A stretch of DNA of 64,000 nucleotides from Phenylobacterium sp. GTDB lineage: Bacteria; Pseudomonadota; Alphaproteobacteria; Caulobacterales; Caulobacteraceae. Shown here one piece after another: positions 37,303 through 46,521 of this stretch. The position numbers were made by a program, and so were the translations under genes. The first letter of the stretch is position 1, and the number at the start of each line of letters is the position of its first letter. Under the pieces are notes generated by a model that was not told the origin of the DNA, ran no database searches, and saw nothing but the letters and a program-made list of their open reading frames with translations. Where the stretch lies: NCBI GenBank assembly GCA_018001015.1, contig JAGNIV010000005.1, forward strand, positions 62,001 to 126,000. The letters are read 5' to 3'.

Positions 37303-37748
37303 TCGACGATCTCTATTCCAGCAAGCTCCTGAAGCTGGCGGCGAACCTGCCGCACCTCGGGCGGCTCCCGGAGCCGGAGGGATCGTCGGAGAAGGTTTCC
37401 AAGCTCTGCGGCAGCCGGGTGACCATCGACGTGGTCATGGACGGTGACCGGGTCGGGCAGTTTGCTCAGGACGTGAAGGCCTGCGCGCTGGGCCAGGCCT
37501 CGGCCGCGGTGCTCGGGGCCCACGTGCTCGGAGCCACCCTCGCGGAGATCGAGATGGCCCGCGACCAGTTCCGTGCTATGTTGAAGGACGGCGCAGCTGC
37601 GCCGGTTGGACGTTTTTCGGACCTAGAGATGCTCGCGCCCGTGAAGGATTACCCGGCCCGCCACACCTCGACGCTACTGGCGTTTGAGGCCGCGACCGAC
37701 GCTGTCCGTCAGGCGAGCACCCGAACTAGCCGCGCCGGCATAGCTTGA
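37299..37748 (+). CDS. Iron-sulfur cluster assembly scaffold protein (IscU/NifU-like)
   Basis: A 149-residue protein starting MIDDLYSSKLLKLAANLPH at ATG 37299, overlapping the previous stop (ATGA). Two cluster-ligand positions are seen: SKLCGSRV (Cys) and VKACALGQASA (Cys). The third Cys of classical IscU is replaced: the segment reads VKDYPARHTSTLLAFEA, with His/Ser/Thr there. This is a known divergent alphaproteobacterial branch. Whether it builds clusters alone is uncertain. Located between SRPBCC and yidD. Confidence 0.88.
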   Translation: MIDDLYSSKLLKLAANLPHLGRLPEPEGSSEKVSKLCGSRVTIDVVMDGDRVGQFAQDVKACALGQASAAVLGAHVLGATLAEIEMARDQFRAMLKDGAAAPVGRFSDLEMLAPVKDYPARHTSTLLAFEAATDAVRQASTRTSRAGIA

Positions 37749-37807
37749 TCGCCACCAACCGTCGGCGTAATCGCTGCGGTTGATTTGCAAGGCGTCTGCG
37801 TCCCGGC

Positions 37808-38077
37808 ATGACCTTTTACGAAACCTGCGTCAGAGGTGGGCTCCGCGCCTACAAGCTGACGCTTTCGCCCTGGATCGGGCGCCAATGCCGGTTTGTTCCG
37901 ACCTGCTCGGAATATGCGGCGGAGGCCCTGATCGGGCACGGCCCCTGGCGCGGCTCCTGGCTCGCGGTCCGGCGGCTGTGCCGCTGTCATCCTCTGGGCG
38001 GTTCGGGCTTTGACCCGCCGCCCCCGCCGCGCGGGACGCCCGAGGGCTCCGCCCGGAAATGGACGTGTGAAACATGA
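37808..38077 (+). CDS. yidD: Membrane protein insertion efficiency factor YidD
   Basis: An 89-residue peripheral membrane factor that helps YidC-dependent insertion. It shows the family signature [27 protein letters not shown] with the paired cysteines, then [17 protein letters not shown]. In many bacteria yidD sits between rnpA and yidC; here it is 34 kb away. Its stop overlaps the thrS ATG by 4 bp. Confidence 0.95.
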   Translation: MTFYETCVRGGLRAYKLTLSPWIGRQCRFVPTCSEYAAEALIGHGPWRGSWLAVRRLCRCHPLGGSGFDPPPPPRGTPEGSARKWTCET

Positions 38078-40059
38078 TCGACCTGATTTTCCCCGACGGC
38101 TCTCAGCGCCAGTACGAAGACGGCGCCACGGGCCGTGACGTGGCCGCCTCCATCGCCAAGTCCCTGGAGAAGCGCGCCGTCCTCATCAAGCTGGAGGGCA
38201 AGCTCTACGACCTGGATCGCGCCCTGCCCTCGGGCGGCGTCTTCGAGATCCTGACGCGCGACGCGCCCGAGGCTCTCGACACCATCCGCCACGATGCGTC
38301 CCACGTGATGGCGGAGGCGGTGCAGGAGCTGTTCCCCGGCACGCAGGTGACCATCGGTCCGGCCATCGAGGACGGCTTCTATTACGACTTCGCCCGCGAC
38401 ACGCCCTTCAGCCTGGATGACCTGGCCACGATCGAGACGCGCATGAAGGAGATCGTCGATCGCGACGAGCCGATCACGCGCGAGGTCTGGAACCGCGACG
38501 AGGCCATCGCTCACTTCACGGCGATCGGCGAGGCCTACAAGGCCGAGATCATCTCCGACCTCCCCGAGAACGAGGAGATCACGGTCTACCGCCAGGGCGC
38601 CTGGAAGGACCTGTGCCTGGGTCCGCACCTGCCCTCGACGAAACATGTCGGCAAGGCCTTCAAGCTGACCAAGCTGGCCGGCGCCTACTGGCGCGGCGAC
38701 CACCGCAACCCCCAACTCCAACGCATCTACGGCACGGCCTGGGCCAGCGAGGCCGATCTGGCCGCCTACCTCACGCGCATCGAGGAGGCCGAGAAGCGCG
38801 ACCACCGCAAGATCGGCCGGGCCATGGACCTCTTCCACATGCAGGAAGAGGCCAAGGGGATGATCTTCTGGCACCCCAAGGGCTGGACCTTCTACCGCAC
38901 GGTCGAGGCCTATATGCGCCGCCGGCTGGACGGCGACGGCTATGTCGAGGTCAAGGCTCCCCAGATCATGGACCGCGCCCTTTGGGAGAAGTCCGGTCAC
39001 TGGGAGAAGTTCGGCGCCAACATGTTCACCTGCGAAACGACGGAAGGCGAAGAGCTGGCCGTTAAACCGATGAACTGTCCGGGGCACGTGCAGATCTTCA
39101 ATTTTGGGCAAAAGAGCTATCGCGACCTGCCGCTGCGGATGGCGGAGTTTGGCGCGTGCCACCGGTTCGAGCCGTCCGGCGCCCTGCATGGCATCATGCG
39201 CCTGCGCGCCTTCACCCAGGATGACGCCCATATCTTCTGCCGCGAGGACCAGATCGAGGCGGAGACGACAAAGTTCGTGCACCTGCTGAACTCGGTCTAT
39301 GCCGACTTTGGCCTGGAGCTCGACAGCGTGAAGCTGGCCCTCCGTCCTGACCTGCGAGCCGGCTCGGACGAGACCTGGGATATCGCCGAGGACAAGCTGG
39401 ACCGCGCCGCCCGCCAGGCGGTGAACATGCCCGTGGAGCACCTACCGGGCGAAGGCGCCTTCTATGGCCCCAAGCTTGAGTTCCACCTCAAGGACGCTAT
39501 CGGCCGGACCTGGCAGTGCGGCACCTTGCAGCTCGACTTCGTGCTGCCCGAGCGCCTGGACGCGGAATACACGGCCGAGGACGGCTCCAAACAGCGCCCG
39601 GTCATGCTGCACCGGGCGATCTGCGGCTCGATGGAGCGGTTCATGGGCGTGGTGATCGAGAACTACGCCGGCGCCTTCCCGCTGTGGCTCGCCCCGACCC
39701 AGGTGGTGGTCGCCACAATTACGTCCGACGCCGATGATTATGCCGTGGCGGTCGCCCAGGAATTGCGCGCGGCGGGCTTGCGGGTCGAGACCGATCTTCG
39801 CAATGAGAAGATCAACTACAAGATTCGCGAGCACAGCCTGGCCAAGGCTCCGGTGATCGCCGTGGTCGGCCGGCGGGAAGCCGAGGAGGGCAAGGTGGCG
39901 CTGAGGCGTTTCGGATCGGATGGGCAGGAAATCCTTTCGCTCGCCCAGGCCGCGAAGACTCTTGCCTTGGAAGCCTTAGCGCCCGATGTTGCTCGTTCCA
40001 TCACGGCGGCGGCCTCGTTTGCGCCGCGTGAACCGGTCGGGGCCAGGGAGGCTGGATGA
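38074..40059 (+). CDS. thrS: Threonyl-tRNA synthetase
   Basis: A 661-residue class II synthetase. It has an N-terminal TGS domain (to about 60), the editing/SAD region ([11 protein letters not shown] near 72 and the later cysteine/histidine pair), and the catalytic domain with [12 protein letters not shown] (zinc Cys), then [15 protein letters not shown] and the final [11 protein letters not shown]. The C-terminal anticodon-binding domain ends near 640. Stop overlaps the glycosyltransferase start by 4 bp. Confidence 0.97.
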   Translation: MIDLIFPDGSQRQYEDGATGRDVAASIAKSLEKRAVLIKLEGKLYDLDRALPSGGVFEILTRDAPEALDTIRHDASHVMAEAVQELFPGTQVTIGPAIEDGFYYDFARDTPFSLDDLATIETRMKEIVDRDEPITREVWNRDEAIAHFTAIGEAYKAEIISDLPENEEITVYRQGAWKDLCLGPHLPSTKHVGKAFKLTKLAGAYWRGDHRNPQLQRIYGTAWASEADLAAYLTRIEEAEKRDHRKIGRAMDLFHMQEEAKGMIFWHPKGWTFYRTVEAYMRRRLDGDGYVEVKAPQIMDRALWEKSGHWEKFGANMFTCETTEGEELAVKPMNCPGHVQIFNFGQKSYRDLPLRMAEFGACHRFEPSGALHGIMRLRAFTQDDAHIFCREDQIEAETTKFVHLLNSVYADFGLELDSVKLALRPDLRAGSDETWDIAEDKLDRAARQAVNMPVEHLPGEGAFYGPKLEFHLKDAIGRTWQCGTLQLDFVLPERLDAEYTAEDGSKQRPVMLHRAICGSMERFMGVVIENYAGAFPLWLAPTQVVVATITSDADDYAVAVAQELRAAGLRVETDLRNEKINYKIREHSLAKAPVIAVVGRREAEEGKVALRRFGSDGQEILSLAQAAKTLALEALAPDVARSITAAASFAPREPVGAREAG

Positions 40060-40994
40060 ACGGCATTGCCGACCCGATCGTCGCCTACGAAACCGCGCCA
40101 ACGCCTGATTTCGTAAGGCCGCGCCGCAAGGTGTCGGTGGTCATGGTCGTGTTCATGACCGGCGCCGCGCTTGAAGAAAGCGTCGCCTGCGTGCTGGCCG
40201 ACTCCACGGTCGATGAATTCGTCATCGTGGACAACGGTTCGACCCGCACGGAGGCGGCGCGTCTCGCGAGGGTTGCGGGCTGCGACCGCCGAGTGGTGTT
40301 GATCAACGGTCATGGCAATGTCGGTTTCGCGCGCGGCGCGAATCTCGGCGCCAGGGCCGCTAGCGGCGACGTCATCGTCTTCCTCAATCCTGACGCCTTC
40401 CTGCAGCCGGGCTGCATTACCGAACTGGTGCGCGCCATCGAAGGTCGCCCGGTTCCCTGCATCGTCGGCGGCCGGGTGTTGAACGCCGACCGCACCGAGC
40501 AGCGCGGCGCGCGCCGGGGCGATATCACGCCGATCAGCGCGCTGATGAGCCTCAGCCACCTGGCCAAGCACGTGCCGGCCTGGAGCCGATACGAGGTGCA
40601 TTGGGAGAACGACGCCCCGCCCGATGGCGTGGCCCCCATCCCCACCATTTCCGGCGCCTGCTTCGCCATGCGCCGCGAAGACTTCGACGTCGTCCAAGGC
40701 TTCGACGAAGGCTACTTCCTGCATGTCGAGGATGTGGACCTTTGCTGGCGGGTGCGCCGCGCCGGTGGGACCGTGCTGTTCCAGCCCAAGGCCGAGGTGG
40801 TTCACCTGGGCCACACCAGCCACGCGAGCCCCATCAAGGTGGAGTTCCACAAGGGCGTCGGCCTGGCGCGCTACTTCCGCAAGCGGGCGGGGAACATCTC
40901 CGAAACCTTGCTGGCCTGGGTGCTCTCGCCGATCATCGTCTGCACCGCCGTCGCCCGGCCGATGATGTGGCGCGTGCGCGGTCGGGCGAGCTAG
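40056..40994 (+). CDS. Glycosyltransferase family 2 protein
   Basis: A 312-residue GT-A enzyme of the rhamnosyltransferase-like GT2 type. The nucleotide-sugar fold appears as [20 protein letters not shown], then FVIVDNGS and [28 protein letters not shown] (DxD-like NPD). [22 protein letters not shown] is the acceptor-side ED motif. It has no membrane domain; two hydrophobic C-terminal stretches may anchor it. Coupled to thrS by overlap, an odd pairing for an envelope polysaccharide enzyme. Confidence 0.9.
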   Translation: MNGIADPIVAYETAPTPDFVRPRRKVSVVMVVFMTGAALEESVACVLADSTVDEFVIVDNGSTRTEAARLARVAGCDRRVVLINGHGNVGFARGANLGARAASGDVIVFLNPDAFLQPGCITELVRAIEGRPVPCIVGGRVLNADRTEQRGARRGDITPISALMSLSHLAKHVPAWSRYEVHWENDAPPDGVAPIPTISGACFAMRREDFDVVQGFDEGYFLHVEDVDLCWRVRRAGGTVLFQPKAEVVHLGHTSHASPIKVEFHKGVGLARYFRKRAGNISETLLAWVLSPIIVCTAVARPMMWRVRGRAS

Positions 40995-40995
40995 A

Positions 40996-41895
40996 TCAGG
41001 CCGGGAACAGCCCCGCTCGCGCCACCGATGAGGTCGGCGCCTTTCCGAGCAGGTCTGACACCCATTTCGCCGTACTGATCAGGCCGGGCAGGTCGTAGCC
41101 GGTTTCGAACCCGGCCCGCTCCAGCATGTAGACCAAGTCCTCGGTCCCGATATTGCCTGTGGCGTCGGGGGCGAAGGGGCAGCCTCCCAGCCCGCCACAG
41201 CTGGCGTCCAGAATGTCGACGCCGGCCTCGACGCCGGCATAGGCGTTGGCGAGGCCGGTGTTGCGGGTGTCGTGGAAGTGCAGGCGCAGCTTCTTGGTCC
41301 CGATCACCGCCTTCACCGCCTCGACCCGGGCGCGCACGGTCCAGGGGTCGGCGACGCCGATGGTGTCGGCCAGCGCGATCTCCGCGATGTTCAGGCTGGC
41401 GGCCTCCCGCGCCAGGGCCACGATCAAGTCTTGCGCCACCTCGCCGTCGAAGGGGCAGCCGAAGGCCACCGAGAAGGTCGCGCTGATGGGTGGTCCACCC
41501 TCGGCGTCGCGGCGCGCGGCGATGGCGGCCAAGGCCGCCATCTGCTCCGCCGTGCCGGCGCCCTGGTTGCGGATGCCGAAGCCGTCGGTGGCGCAGACCA
41601 CCACATTGGCCTCATCACAGTTGGCGGCCACGGCCCGCTCCCAGCCCTTCATGTTCAACACAAGCCCAATGCGCGAGCGACCGGCCGTGGTGGGCAGGTC
41701 GGCCATGAGCTCCTCGGCGCCGGCCATCTGCGGCACGCGCTTGGGATTGACGAAGGAGACGGTCTCCATCCGTCTGGCGCCGGCGGCCTCCAGCCTGCCG
41801 ATGAAGGCCAGCTTCTGATCGACGTCGAGCAGGGCTTTCTCATTCTGCAGGCCGTCGCGGGGGCCGACCTCGACGATCTCGATGAAGCGGCTCAT
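40996..41895 (-). CDS. Hydroxymethylglutaryl-CoA lyase
   Basis: A 299-residue DRE-TIM metallolyase. IVEVGPRDGLQNEK near the start is the family signature, and GGLGGCPFAPDATGN near 235 contains the catalytic Cys loop. It cleaves HMG-CoA to acetoacetate and acetyl-CoA, usually in leucine breakdown, but no other leucine-catabolic gene is adjacent. Its ATG overlaps the stop of the ArnT-like gene by 4 bp. The 3' end is 2 bp from the convergent GT2 gene. Confidence 0.93.
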   Translation of the reverse strand: MSRFIEIVEVGPRDGLQNEKALLDVDQKLAFIGRLEAAGARRMETVSFVNPKRVPQMAGAEELMADLPTTAGRSRIGLVLNMKGWERAVAANCDEANVVVCATDGFGIRNQGAGTAEQMAALAAIAARRDAEGGPPISATFSVAFGCPFDGEVAQDLIVALAREAASLNIAEIALADTIGVADPWTVRARVEAVKAVIGTKKLRLHFHDTRNTGLANAYAGVEAGVDILDASCGGLGGCPFAPDATGNIGTEDLVYMLERAGFETGYDLPGLISTAKWVSDLLGKAPTSSVARAGLFPA

Positions 41896-43571
41896 GGCGC
41901 GGTCTCCGGGAGCGGCGGGGATGGGGCGTAGATGCGCAGGGTGGTCTCGTCGCCATTCGAGTAGTCCAGGCCGCTGACCTCGCCAATCTGCCGGGGCTTC
42001 AGGCCGCGCGCCTTGATGGCGGCGTCGAAGGCCCGCTGCTCGCGGCGCTCCACCACGGCGGGACGGTTGTCGGCCAGAGCCTCAGCGGCCTGGTCGGGGC
42101 CACCCAGATCGGTGGGTGTGCCGAGCGCGAAGACCAGGCTCGGCTCGGCGTAGCCGGCCACCGCGACGGGGGCGGGCGCGATCCCCTGGCGAGGCAGAAG
42201 GCGGGCCTGGGCCAAGGCGTTCTCCGTGCGTTGCGACAGCCAAAGCGGCTCCAGCCGGGGCGCGAGGCCCGCGGCCAGGGCGGCGTGGCCGAGAATTCCG
42301 AGCGCGCCCGTCGCGACCAGCGCCGTCACCGCGCGGCGCTTCAACACCATATAGGCGCCGGCGAAGCCCGCCGTCGCGATCAGGGCCCCAGCCATCAGGG
42401 CGGCGGGAATGTCAGAGGCGTCGCCGTACTCACTCATCAGGTAGCCGACGCCGACCGTCAGCAGCGTCGCCACGAGGGCTGAGAGTCCGGCGCCGATCCA
42501 GCGCACCCTATCTCCCAACGGCTCGCGCAGGGCCGCCACCACCAGCCAGGCCAAGGCTCCGTAGGTGGGGAGGGTATAGTGCACCAGCTTTGTGGGGGTC
42601 AGTTCGAAGACCAGGAAGGCCGGAACCAGCCATGCGAGGGCGAATCGGACCCCCGGCTCCGCCCGATGTCGCCAGCCATGGGTAAGCGCCGCTGGCAGCA
42701 GCAAGGTGGCCGGGAAGAACAGCAGCAGGGTGGCGAGCGTGTGATAGCCGGGCAGTGCGCCATGGCTCTCCTGGCCGCCGGCCAGCTTCGGCGCCAAATC
42801 CCCCACCAGGGCCGCGCTCCAGAACCCGCCGTCGGTGGCCACGGTCACCGCCCAGGCCCAGGGCCCGATGAGGGCGGCGAACAGGATCAGCCCCCAGCTC
42901 CAGCCCAGGCTCTTCAGCCAGGGCGCCTTGCGGTCCCAGATCCAGAGCGCAATGGCGGTGAGCGCCACCACCATCAGGCCGACCGGGCCCTTGACCAGCA
43001 CCGCCGCCGACAGGCCCGCCCAGAACAGCAGCCGGGTCAAACGCCCGGCCGGGGCGCCGTTCAGACTGCCCGCATAGATTCGGGCCAGCGCCGCGACCGC
43101 CAGCGTGGTCGTTCCGCACAGCACCGCGTCGGTCTTGGCGATGAAGGCCTCCGACGACAGCAGGAAGGTCGAGGCCAGCGTCGCGCCCGCCAGCAAGCCG
43201 GCAGGGCCGCCGAAGAACACCGCCGCGCCCCAGGCGCAGGCTGCCGCCGCCAACATGGCGCCCAATAGCGATGGGATGCGATAGGCCCAGATGTCTCGGG
43301 CTTCGGCTTCGGACAGCAGGGCCACCGATCCGGCCTGTAGCCAGTAGATGCCCACCGGCTTCTTGAAGCGGGGCTCGTTCTGGAAGCGGATCACCACGAA
43401 GTCGCCGGTTTCCAGCATCTGGGCCGTCGCTTGGGCGAAGCGTGATTCGTCGCGATCCAGCGGCGGCACGGCGAAAACGCCGGGCAGGCCCGCCAGGAAG
43501 GCGATAAGGGCGGCCAGGGCCGGCCCGCGCCAGCCTCGGCTCCAACGTTCGATGATGCCGTCCAAAGTCAT
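41892..43571 (-). CDS. Glycosyltransferase family 39 (ArnT-like) membrane protein
   Basis: A 559-residue multi-membrane protein starting MTLDGIIERW at ATG 43571. The first periplasmic loop contains PPLDRDESRFAQATAQMLETGDFVVIRFQNEPRFKKPVGIYW, with the catalytic Asp-Glu and the FKKPPG-like substrate motif of lipid-A aminoarabinose and protein O-mannosyl transferases. About twelve hydrophobic segments follow, with a C-terminal periplasmic domain. It transfers a sugar from an undecaprenyl-linked donor. A GT2 that could make that donor is divergently transcribed 55 bp away. Confidence 0.91.
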   Translation of the reverse strand: MTLDGIIERWSRGWRGPALAALIAFLAGLPGVFAVPPLDRDESRFAQATAQMLETGDFVVIRFQNEPRFKKPVGIYWLQAGSVALLSEAEARDIWAYRIPSLLGAMLAAAACAWGAAVFFGGPAGLLAGATLASTFLLSSEAFIAKTDAVLCGTTTLAVAALARIYAGSLNGAPAGRLTRLLFWAGLSAAVLVKGPVGLMVVALTAIALWIWDRKAPWLKSLGWSWGLILFAALIGPWAWAVTVATDGGFWSAALVGDLAPKLAGGQESHGALPGYHTLATLLLFFPATLLLPAALTHGWRHRAEPGVRFALAWLVPAFLVFELTPTKLVHYTLPTYGALAWLVVAALREPLGDRVRWIGAGLSALVATLLTVGVGYLMSEYGDASDIPAALMAGALIATAGFAGAYMVLKRRAVTALVATGALGILGHAALAAGLAPRLEPLWLSQRTENALAQARLLPRQGIAPAPVAVAGYAEPSLVFALGTPTDLGGPDQAAEALADNRPAVVERREQRAFDAAIKARGLKPRQIGEVSGLDYSNGDETTLRIYAPSPPLPETAP

Positions 43572-43626
43572 GGCCGCTTGATAGCACGATCCTTCCAGGC
43601 GCCGACTTTTCCGGTAAGGAGAGACC

Positions 43627-44364
43627 ATGGCCAGATCCGCAGCCTCAGCGCCCGACATCTCCGTGGTGGTTCCCGTCTTCGACGAGGAGGGCGCCGCCCC
43701 CGATTTGGCGCGGGAAATCGCCGCCGCCTTCCAGGGCCGCAATTATGAGATGGTGTTCGTCGATGATCGCTCGCGGGACGGCACCATCGCGGCGCTGACG
43801 GCGCTGAAGAGCGAAATCCCGCAACTTCGCATCCTGACGCACCGCTCCAACTCCGGGCAGAGCCGCGCCATCCGCACCGGTATCCTGGCGGCGCGCGGTG
43901 ACATCATCGTCACCCTGGACGGCGACGGGCAGAACGACCCCGCCGACGGCCCCAAGCTGGTGGACGCGCTGCTGGCGGGACCTGCGAGCCTGGCCCTCGT
44001 GGGCGGGGAACGGGTTAAGCGCCAGGACAGCCAGGCCAAGAAGATTGCGTCCAAGTTCGGCAATGGCGTGCGCAAGCGCATGTTGAAGGACACCGCCAAC
44101 GACACCGGCTGCGGCCTGAAGGCCTTCCGCCGCGAGGCCTTCCTGCGGCTTCCCTACTTCGATCACATCCATCGCTACATCCCCGCCCTGATGATCCGCG
44201 AGGGCTATCAGGTCGCGTTCGCGCCGGTGAACCACCGCCACCGCCAGACCGGCGCGTCGAAATATACCAACTTCGGCCGCCTCATGGCCTCGGTCTCCGA
44301 CCTGCTGGGGGTGATGTGGTTGCAAACGCGGTCGCGCAATCCCGGTGGAGCCGACGAAGTCTAG
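43627..44364 (+). CDS. Glycosyltransferase family 2, dolichol-phosphate-mannose-synthase-like
   Basis: A 245-residue GT2 enzyme: [21 protein letters not shown], then MVFVDDRSRDGTI, and TLDGDGQNDPADGPKLVDALL with the DxD motif. AAGGAGAGACC lies before the ATG. Such enzymes attach a sugar to polyprenyl phosphate (like ArnC), which suits the divergent ArnT-like transferase. It has no C-terminal membrane helices. Confidence 0.92.
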   Translation: MARSAASAPDISVVVPVFDEEGAAPDLAREIAAAFQGRNYEMVFVDDRSRDGTIAALTALKSEIPQLRILTHRSNSGQSRAIRTGILAARGDIIVTLDGDGQNDPADGPKLVDALLAGPASLALVGGERVKRQDSQAKKIASKFGNGVRKRMLKDTANDTGCGLKAFRREAFLRLPYFDHIHRYIPALMIREGYQVAFAPVNHRHRQTGASKYTNFGRLMASVSDLLGVMWLQTRSRNPGGADEV

Positions 44365-44461
44365 CCGACCCCCGCTCGGTGAACCGTCTTTGCGCACGAG
44401 CCCAAAGCGGTTAACCCTGGCGCATCGCCGGGATCGCCGGCCGCGTTAGGGGGCTTTCGCG

Positions 44462-44890
44462 ATGTTCGCCGCGTTTCCGCTGCTGGTGCTGCCGGTGCTG
44501 GTCTACAATCTGATCGTGCTGACCCTGACGGGTGGCTTCTCCGCCTTCGATGCCTCGACGCGGATGAGCCAGGAGCTTTTCGTCATCCAGATGACCTCGC
44601 GGGCCGCCTGGCCGGTGAGCCTGGGGGATCTGCTGCTGGCCGCCGCCCTGGTGGTGCTGTTCATCGAGCTGCTGAAATCGACCACCAGCCGGCGGATCGC
44701 CATCGTCAATCACTCGCTGTCGATGATCCTGTTCATCGTTTGCCTGGTGGAGTTCCTGCTGGCGCCGGCCTTCGCGACCTCCACCTTCTTCCTGCTGACG
44801 ATCATGGTGCTGCTCGACGTGCTGGCCGGCTTCATCGTCACCATCGTCTCGGCGCGGCGAGACGTGGACTTCAGCCCCGATGGTGTCTGA
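44462..44890 (+). CDS. Four-helix membrane protein of unknown function
   Basis: A 142-residue hydrophobic protein with four predicted membrane segments (about 3-24, 55-75, 84-102, 106-125) and an acidic tail. AGGGGG is upstream of ATG. Soluble loops are short; the positive residues between TM2 and TM3 (KSTTSRRIA) suggest a cytoplasmic loop. I recognise no family. Confidence 0.78.
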   Translation: MFAAFPLLVLPVLVYNLIVLTLTGGFSAFDASTRMSQELFVIQMTSRAAWPVSLGDLLLAAALVVLFIELLKSTTSRRIAIVNHSLSMILFIVCLVEFLLAPAFATSTFFLLTIMVLLDVLAGFIVTIVSARRDVDFSPDGV

Positions 44891-44902
44891 CAACGACGTC
44901 CG

Positions 44903-44968
44903 CTAGGTGAGAGCCGTGAAGATCAGGGCCACAACGGCGACGTCGAACATGCGGATGAAAGCGAACAT
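44903..44968 (-). CDS. Possible 21-residue membrane peptide
   Basis: On the minus strand ATG 44968 opens MFAFIRMFDVAVVALIFTALT, a single amphipathic-to-hydrophobic helix, stopped by TAG. GGGGCG lies a few bases upstream. It fills most of the 144-bp gap between two plus-strand genes. Support is only composition and a plausible start. Confidence 0.3.
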   Translation of the reverse strand: MFAFIRMFDVAVVALIFTALT

Positions 44969-45034
44969 GGGGCGCCCCGTTGGGATGGTCACCCCGGGCT
45001 TCAAGCAAGACCGGCGCCACAGCGGCGGCGGCTG

Positions 45035-45343
45035 ATGGCGCTCTTCTTCGACGCCGCCTGGTTTGACGCCCAGCTGACCGAACGCGGCATCTCACGGCGT
45101 GTCATGGCCGCGGCCGCCGGCATGTCCGATGCTGACCTGACCCTGGTGTTCAAGGATCAGCGGGAGCTCACGGCCCAGGAGGTGGCGGCCTTCGCCGAGC
45201 TGCTGGGGGTGGCCCCGGCGGAGATTGCAAGGCAAGCGGGCGTCTCCACCCCCGTCCCCGGCGGCGGGCCGGAGGCGCGGATCGCGGCGCTGGAACGAAG
45301 GGTCGCGATGCTTGAAGCCGAACTCGCGCGCCTGAAGCGCTAG
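45035..45343 (+). CDS. Small HTH-like protein with C-terminal coiled coil
   Basis: A 102-residue protein. MAAAAGMSDADLTLVFKDQRELTAQEVAAFAELLGV resembles an XRE-type helix-turn-helix with weak consensus. The last 25 residues form a heptad helix (ARIAALERRVAMLEAELARLKR), likely for dimer or trimer formation. No partner is obvious nearby. It converges with a small conserved-looking gene (4-bp overlap). Confidence 0.68.
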   Translation: MALFFDAAWFDAQLTERGISRRVMAAAAGMSDADLTLVFKDQRELTAQEVAAFAELLGVAPAEIARQAGVSTPVPGGGPEARIAALERRVAMLEAELARLKR

Positions 45344-45672
45344 ATCTCAGTCTTGCCGATGGAGCCCTTGCGGGCGCGGCGGTCAGCCTTGCCGGACCAT
45401 TCGGTGGCGCCATAGACAGTTCTTGCCGCCCCAAGGGTCTCGGGCCCGCCGCGCAGGCCCCGCTTCTGGCCGTCCTGGCCCATCAGCTGGGCGCTGAACA
45501 CGCTGACGCCGTCTGAAGCATGGTCGGGCGCGGGGCGCACCGGTTCGCCGGAAACGATCGCCGGGACGCTGCGGTCGTCGGTCTCGTGATGGCCTTCGGA
45601 GTCGTTCACCCGCGCCCGGTAGGTCCGGCGCGCCTGTGCGGCTCTGCGAATGGGATCGATGGGCGAGGTCAT
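45340..45672 (-). CDS. Uncharacterised hydrophilic protein
   Basis: A 110-residue polar, low-complexity-free protein rich in Arg/Gly (RRAAQARRTYRARVNDSEG..., SVFSAQLMGQDGQKRGLRGGPETLGAARTVYGATEWSGKADRRARKG in order). Regularity of Gly/Arg turns suggests a partly disordered chain. No family recognised; the reading frame is supported by codon pattern and an ATG with a suitable position. Confidence 0.6.
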   Translation of the reverse strand: MTSPIDPIRRAAQARRTYRARVNDSEGHHETDDRSVPAIVSGEPVRPAPDHASDGVSVFSAQLMGQDGQKRGLRGGPETLGAARTVYGATEWSGKADRRARKGSIGKTEI

Positions 45673-45714
45673 GACCGGCTGATCCTGACTCCGCCTTCGT
45701 TAAAAAATGACGCC

Positions 45715-46344
45715 CTAGGTTTTCGAGATCAGCTTCTCGATCTGGGCCTGCATCTCCTCCATCCGCTTCTTCATCTCGTCCAGCGCCGGATCGGCGGCGG
45801 GCGGGGCGGCAGGTTCGGCGGCGCGGGGGGCAGGCGCCCCTTGCTCGTCGGTGCGCGCGAAGGCGAAGGGCGAGAACATCTTCATGGCTCGGTCGAACAT
45901 GGCCAGGTTCTGACGAATCTGGTCGTCATAGACGCCGATGCCGCCGATGCCGCCGCCCTGGCCAAGGGTCGAGAACTGGGAGCGCATCCGCTCCTGCTGC
46001 TCGGCGAAGGTCGACAGCGAAAGCTCCAGGTACGACGGCAGGAAGGCCTGCATGGAGTTGCCGTAGAAGCCGATCAACTGCCGCAGGAACTGGATGGGCA
46101 GCAGGTTTTGCCCCTCGCGCCCCTCCTCCTCGACGATGATCTGGGTCAGCACCGAGCGGGTGATGTCCTCGTTGGACTTGGCGTCATAGACCACGAAGTG
46201 GACGCCCTGCTTGACCATGTCTGAGAGATGCTCGAGCGTCACGTAGGAGCTCGACGCGGTGTTGTAGAGCCGCCGGTTGGCGTACTTCTTGATGACCACG
46301 CGGTCTTCGTTGGACTTGCCGGTGTTGCCGTGAGCGTCCGCCAT
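45715..46344 (-). CDS. phaR: Polyhydroxyalkanoate synthesis repressor PhaR
   Basis: A 209-residue regulator starting at ATG 46344. The N-terminal PHB_acc_N DNA-binding part reads VVIKKYANRRLYNTASSSYVTLEHLSDMVKQG, then PHB_acc repeats DITRSVLTQIIVEEE and MQAFLPSYLELSLSTFAEQQERM. In this family the protein binds PHB granules and represses phasin and pha genes. It is divergent from phaA; the region between holds a candidate site. A Pro/Ala-rich linker and a C-terminal coiled coil (MKKRMEEMQAQIEKLI) end it. Confidence 0.94.
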   Translation of the reverse strand: MADAHGNTGKSNEDRVVIKKYANRRLYNTASSSYVTLEHLSDMVKQGVHFVVYDAKSNEDITRSVLTQIIVEEEGREGQNLLPIQFLRQLIGFYGNSMQAFLPSYLELSLSTFAEQQERMRSQFSTLGQGGGIGGIGVYDDQIRQNLAMFDRAMKMFSPFAFARTDEQGAPAPRAAEPAAPPAADPALDEMKKRMEEMQAQIEKLISKT

Positions 46345-46389
46345 CCCAATTCCTTCTTTGAGCCCACCCCCCGGTGGTGAGCCTCTATC

Positions 46390-46400
46390 TTGCGGCGCAG
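46390..46400. promoter_or_regulatory. Candidate PhaR binding site between phaR and phaA
   Basis: TTGCGGCGCAG contains TGC-N3-GCA, close to the CTGC-N3-GCAG motif reported for PhaR, 46 bases before phaR on one side and 122 before phaA on the other. A 7-bp inverted repeat (GAGCGCG/CGCGCTC) lies nearby at about 46412-46434. Confidence 0.4.
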
Positions 46401-46521
46401 TATCGCGGATGCGAGCGCGTTCGCAAAGCGCGCTCCGGTCGCAGGCAGACGATTTCACCCCCTTGCTCATTCTCCAGGGGTTCTCGATAGATAGACGATC
46501 AAGCGCTTGAAGGAGCCCGCC

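Noticed and set aside
37987..39441. A 484-codon minus-strand open frame
   Set aside because: Entirely antisense to thrS, with repetitive low-complexity Val/Gly/Leu/Arg sequence and no motif.
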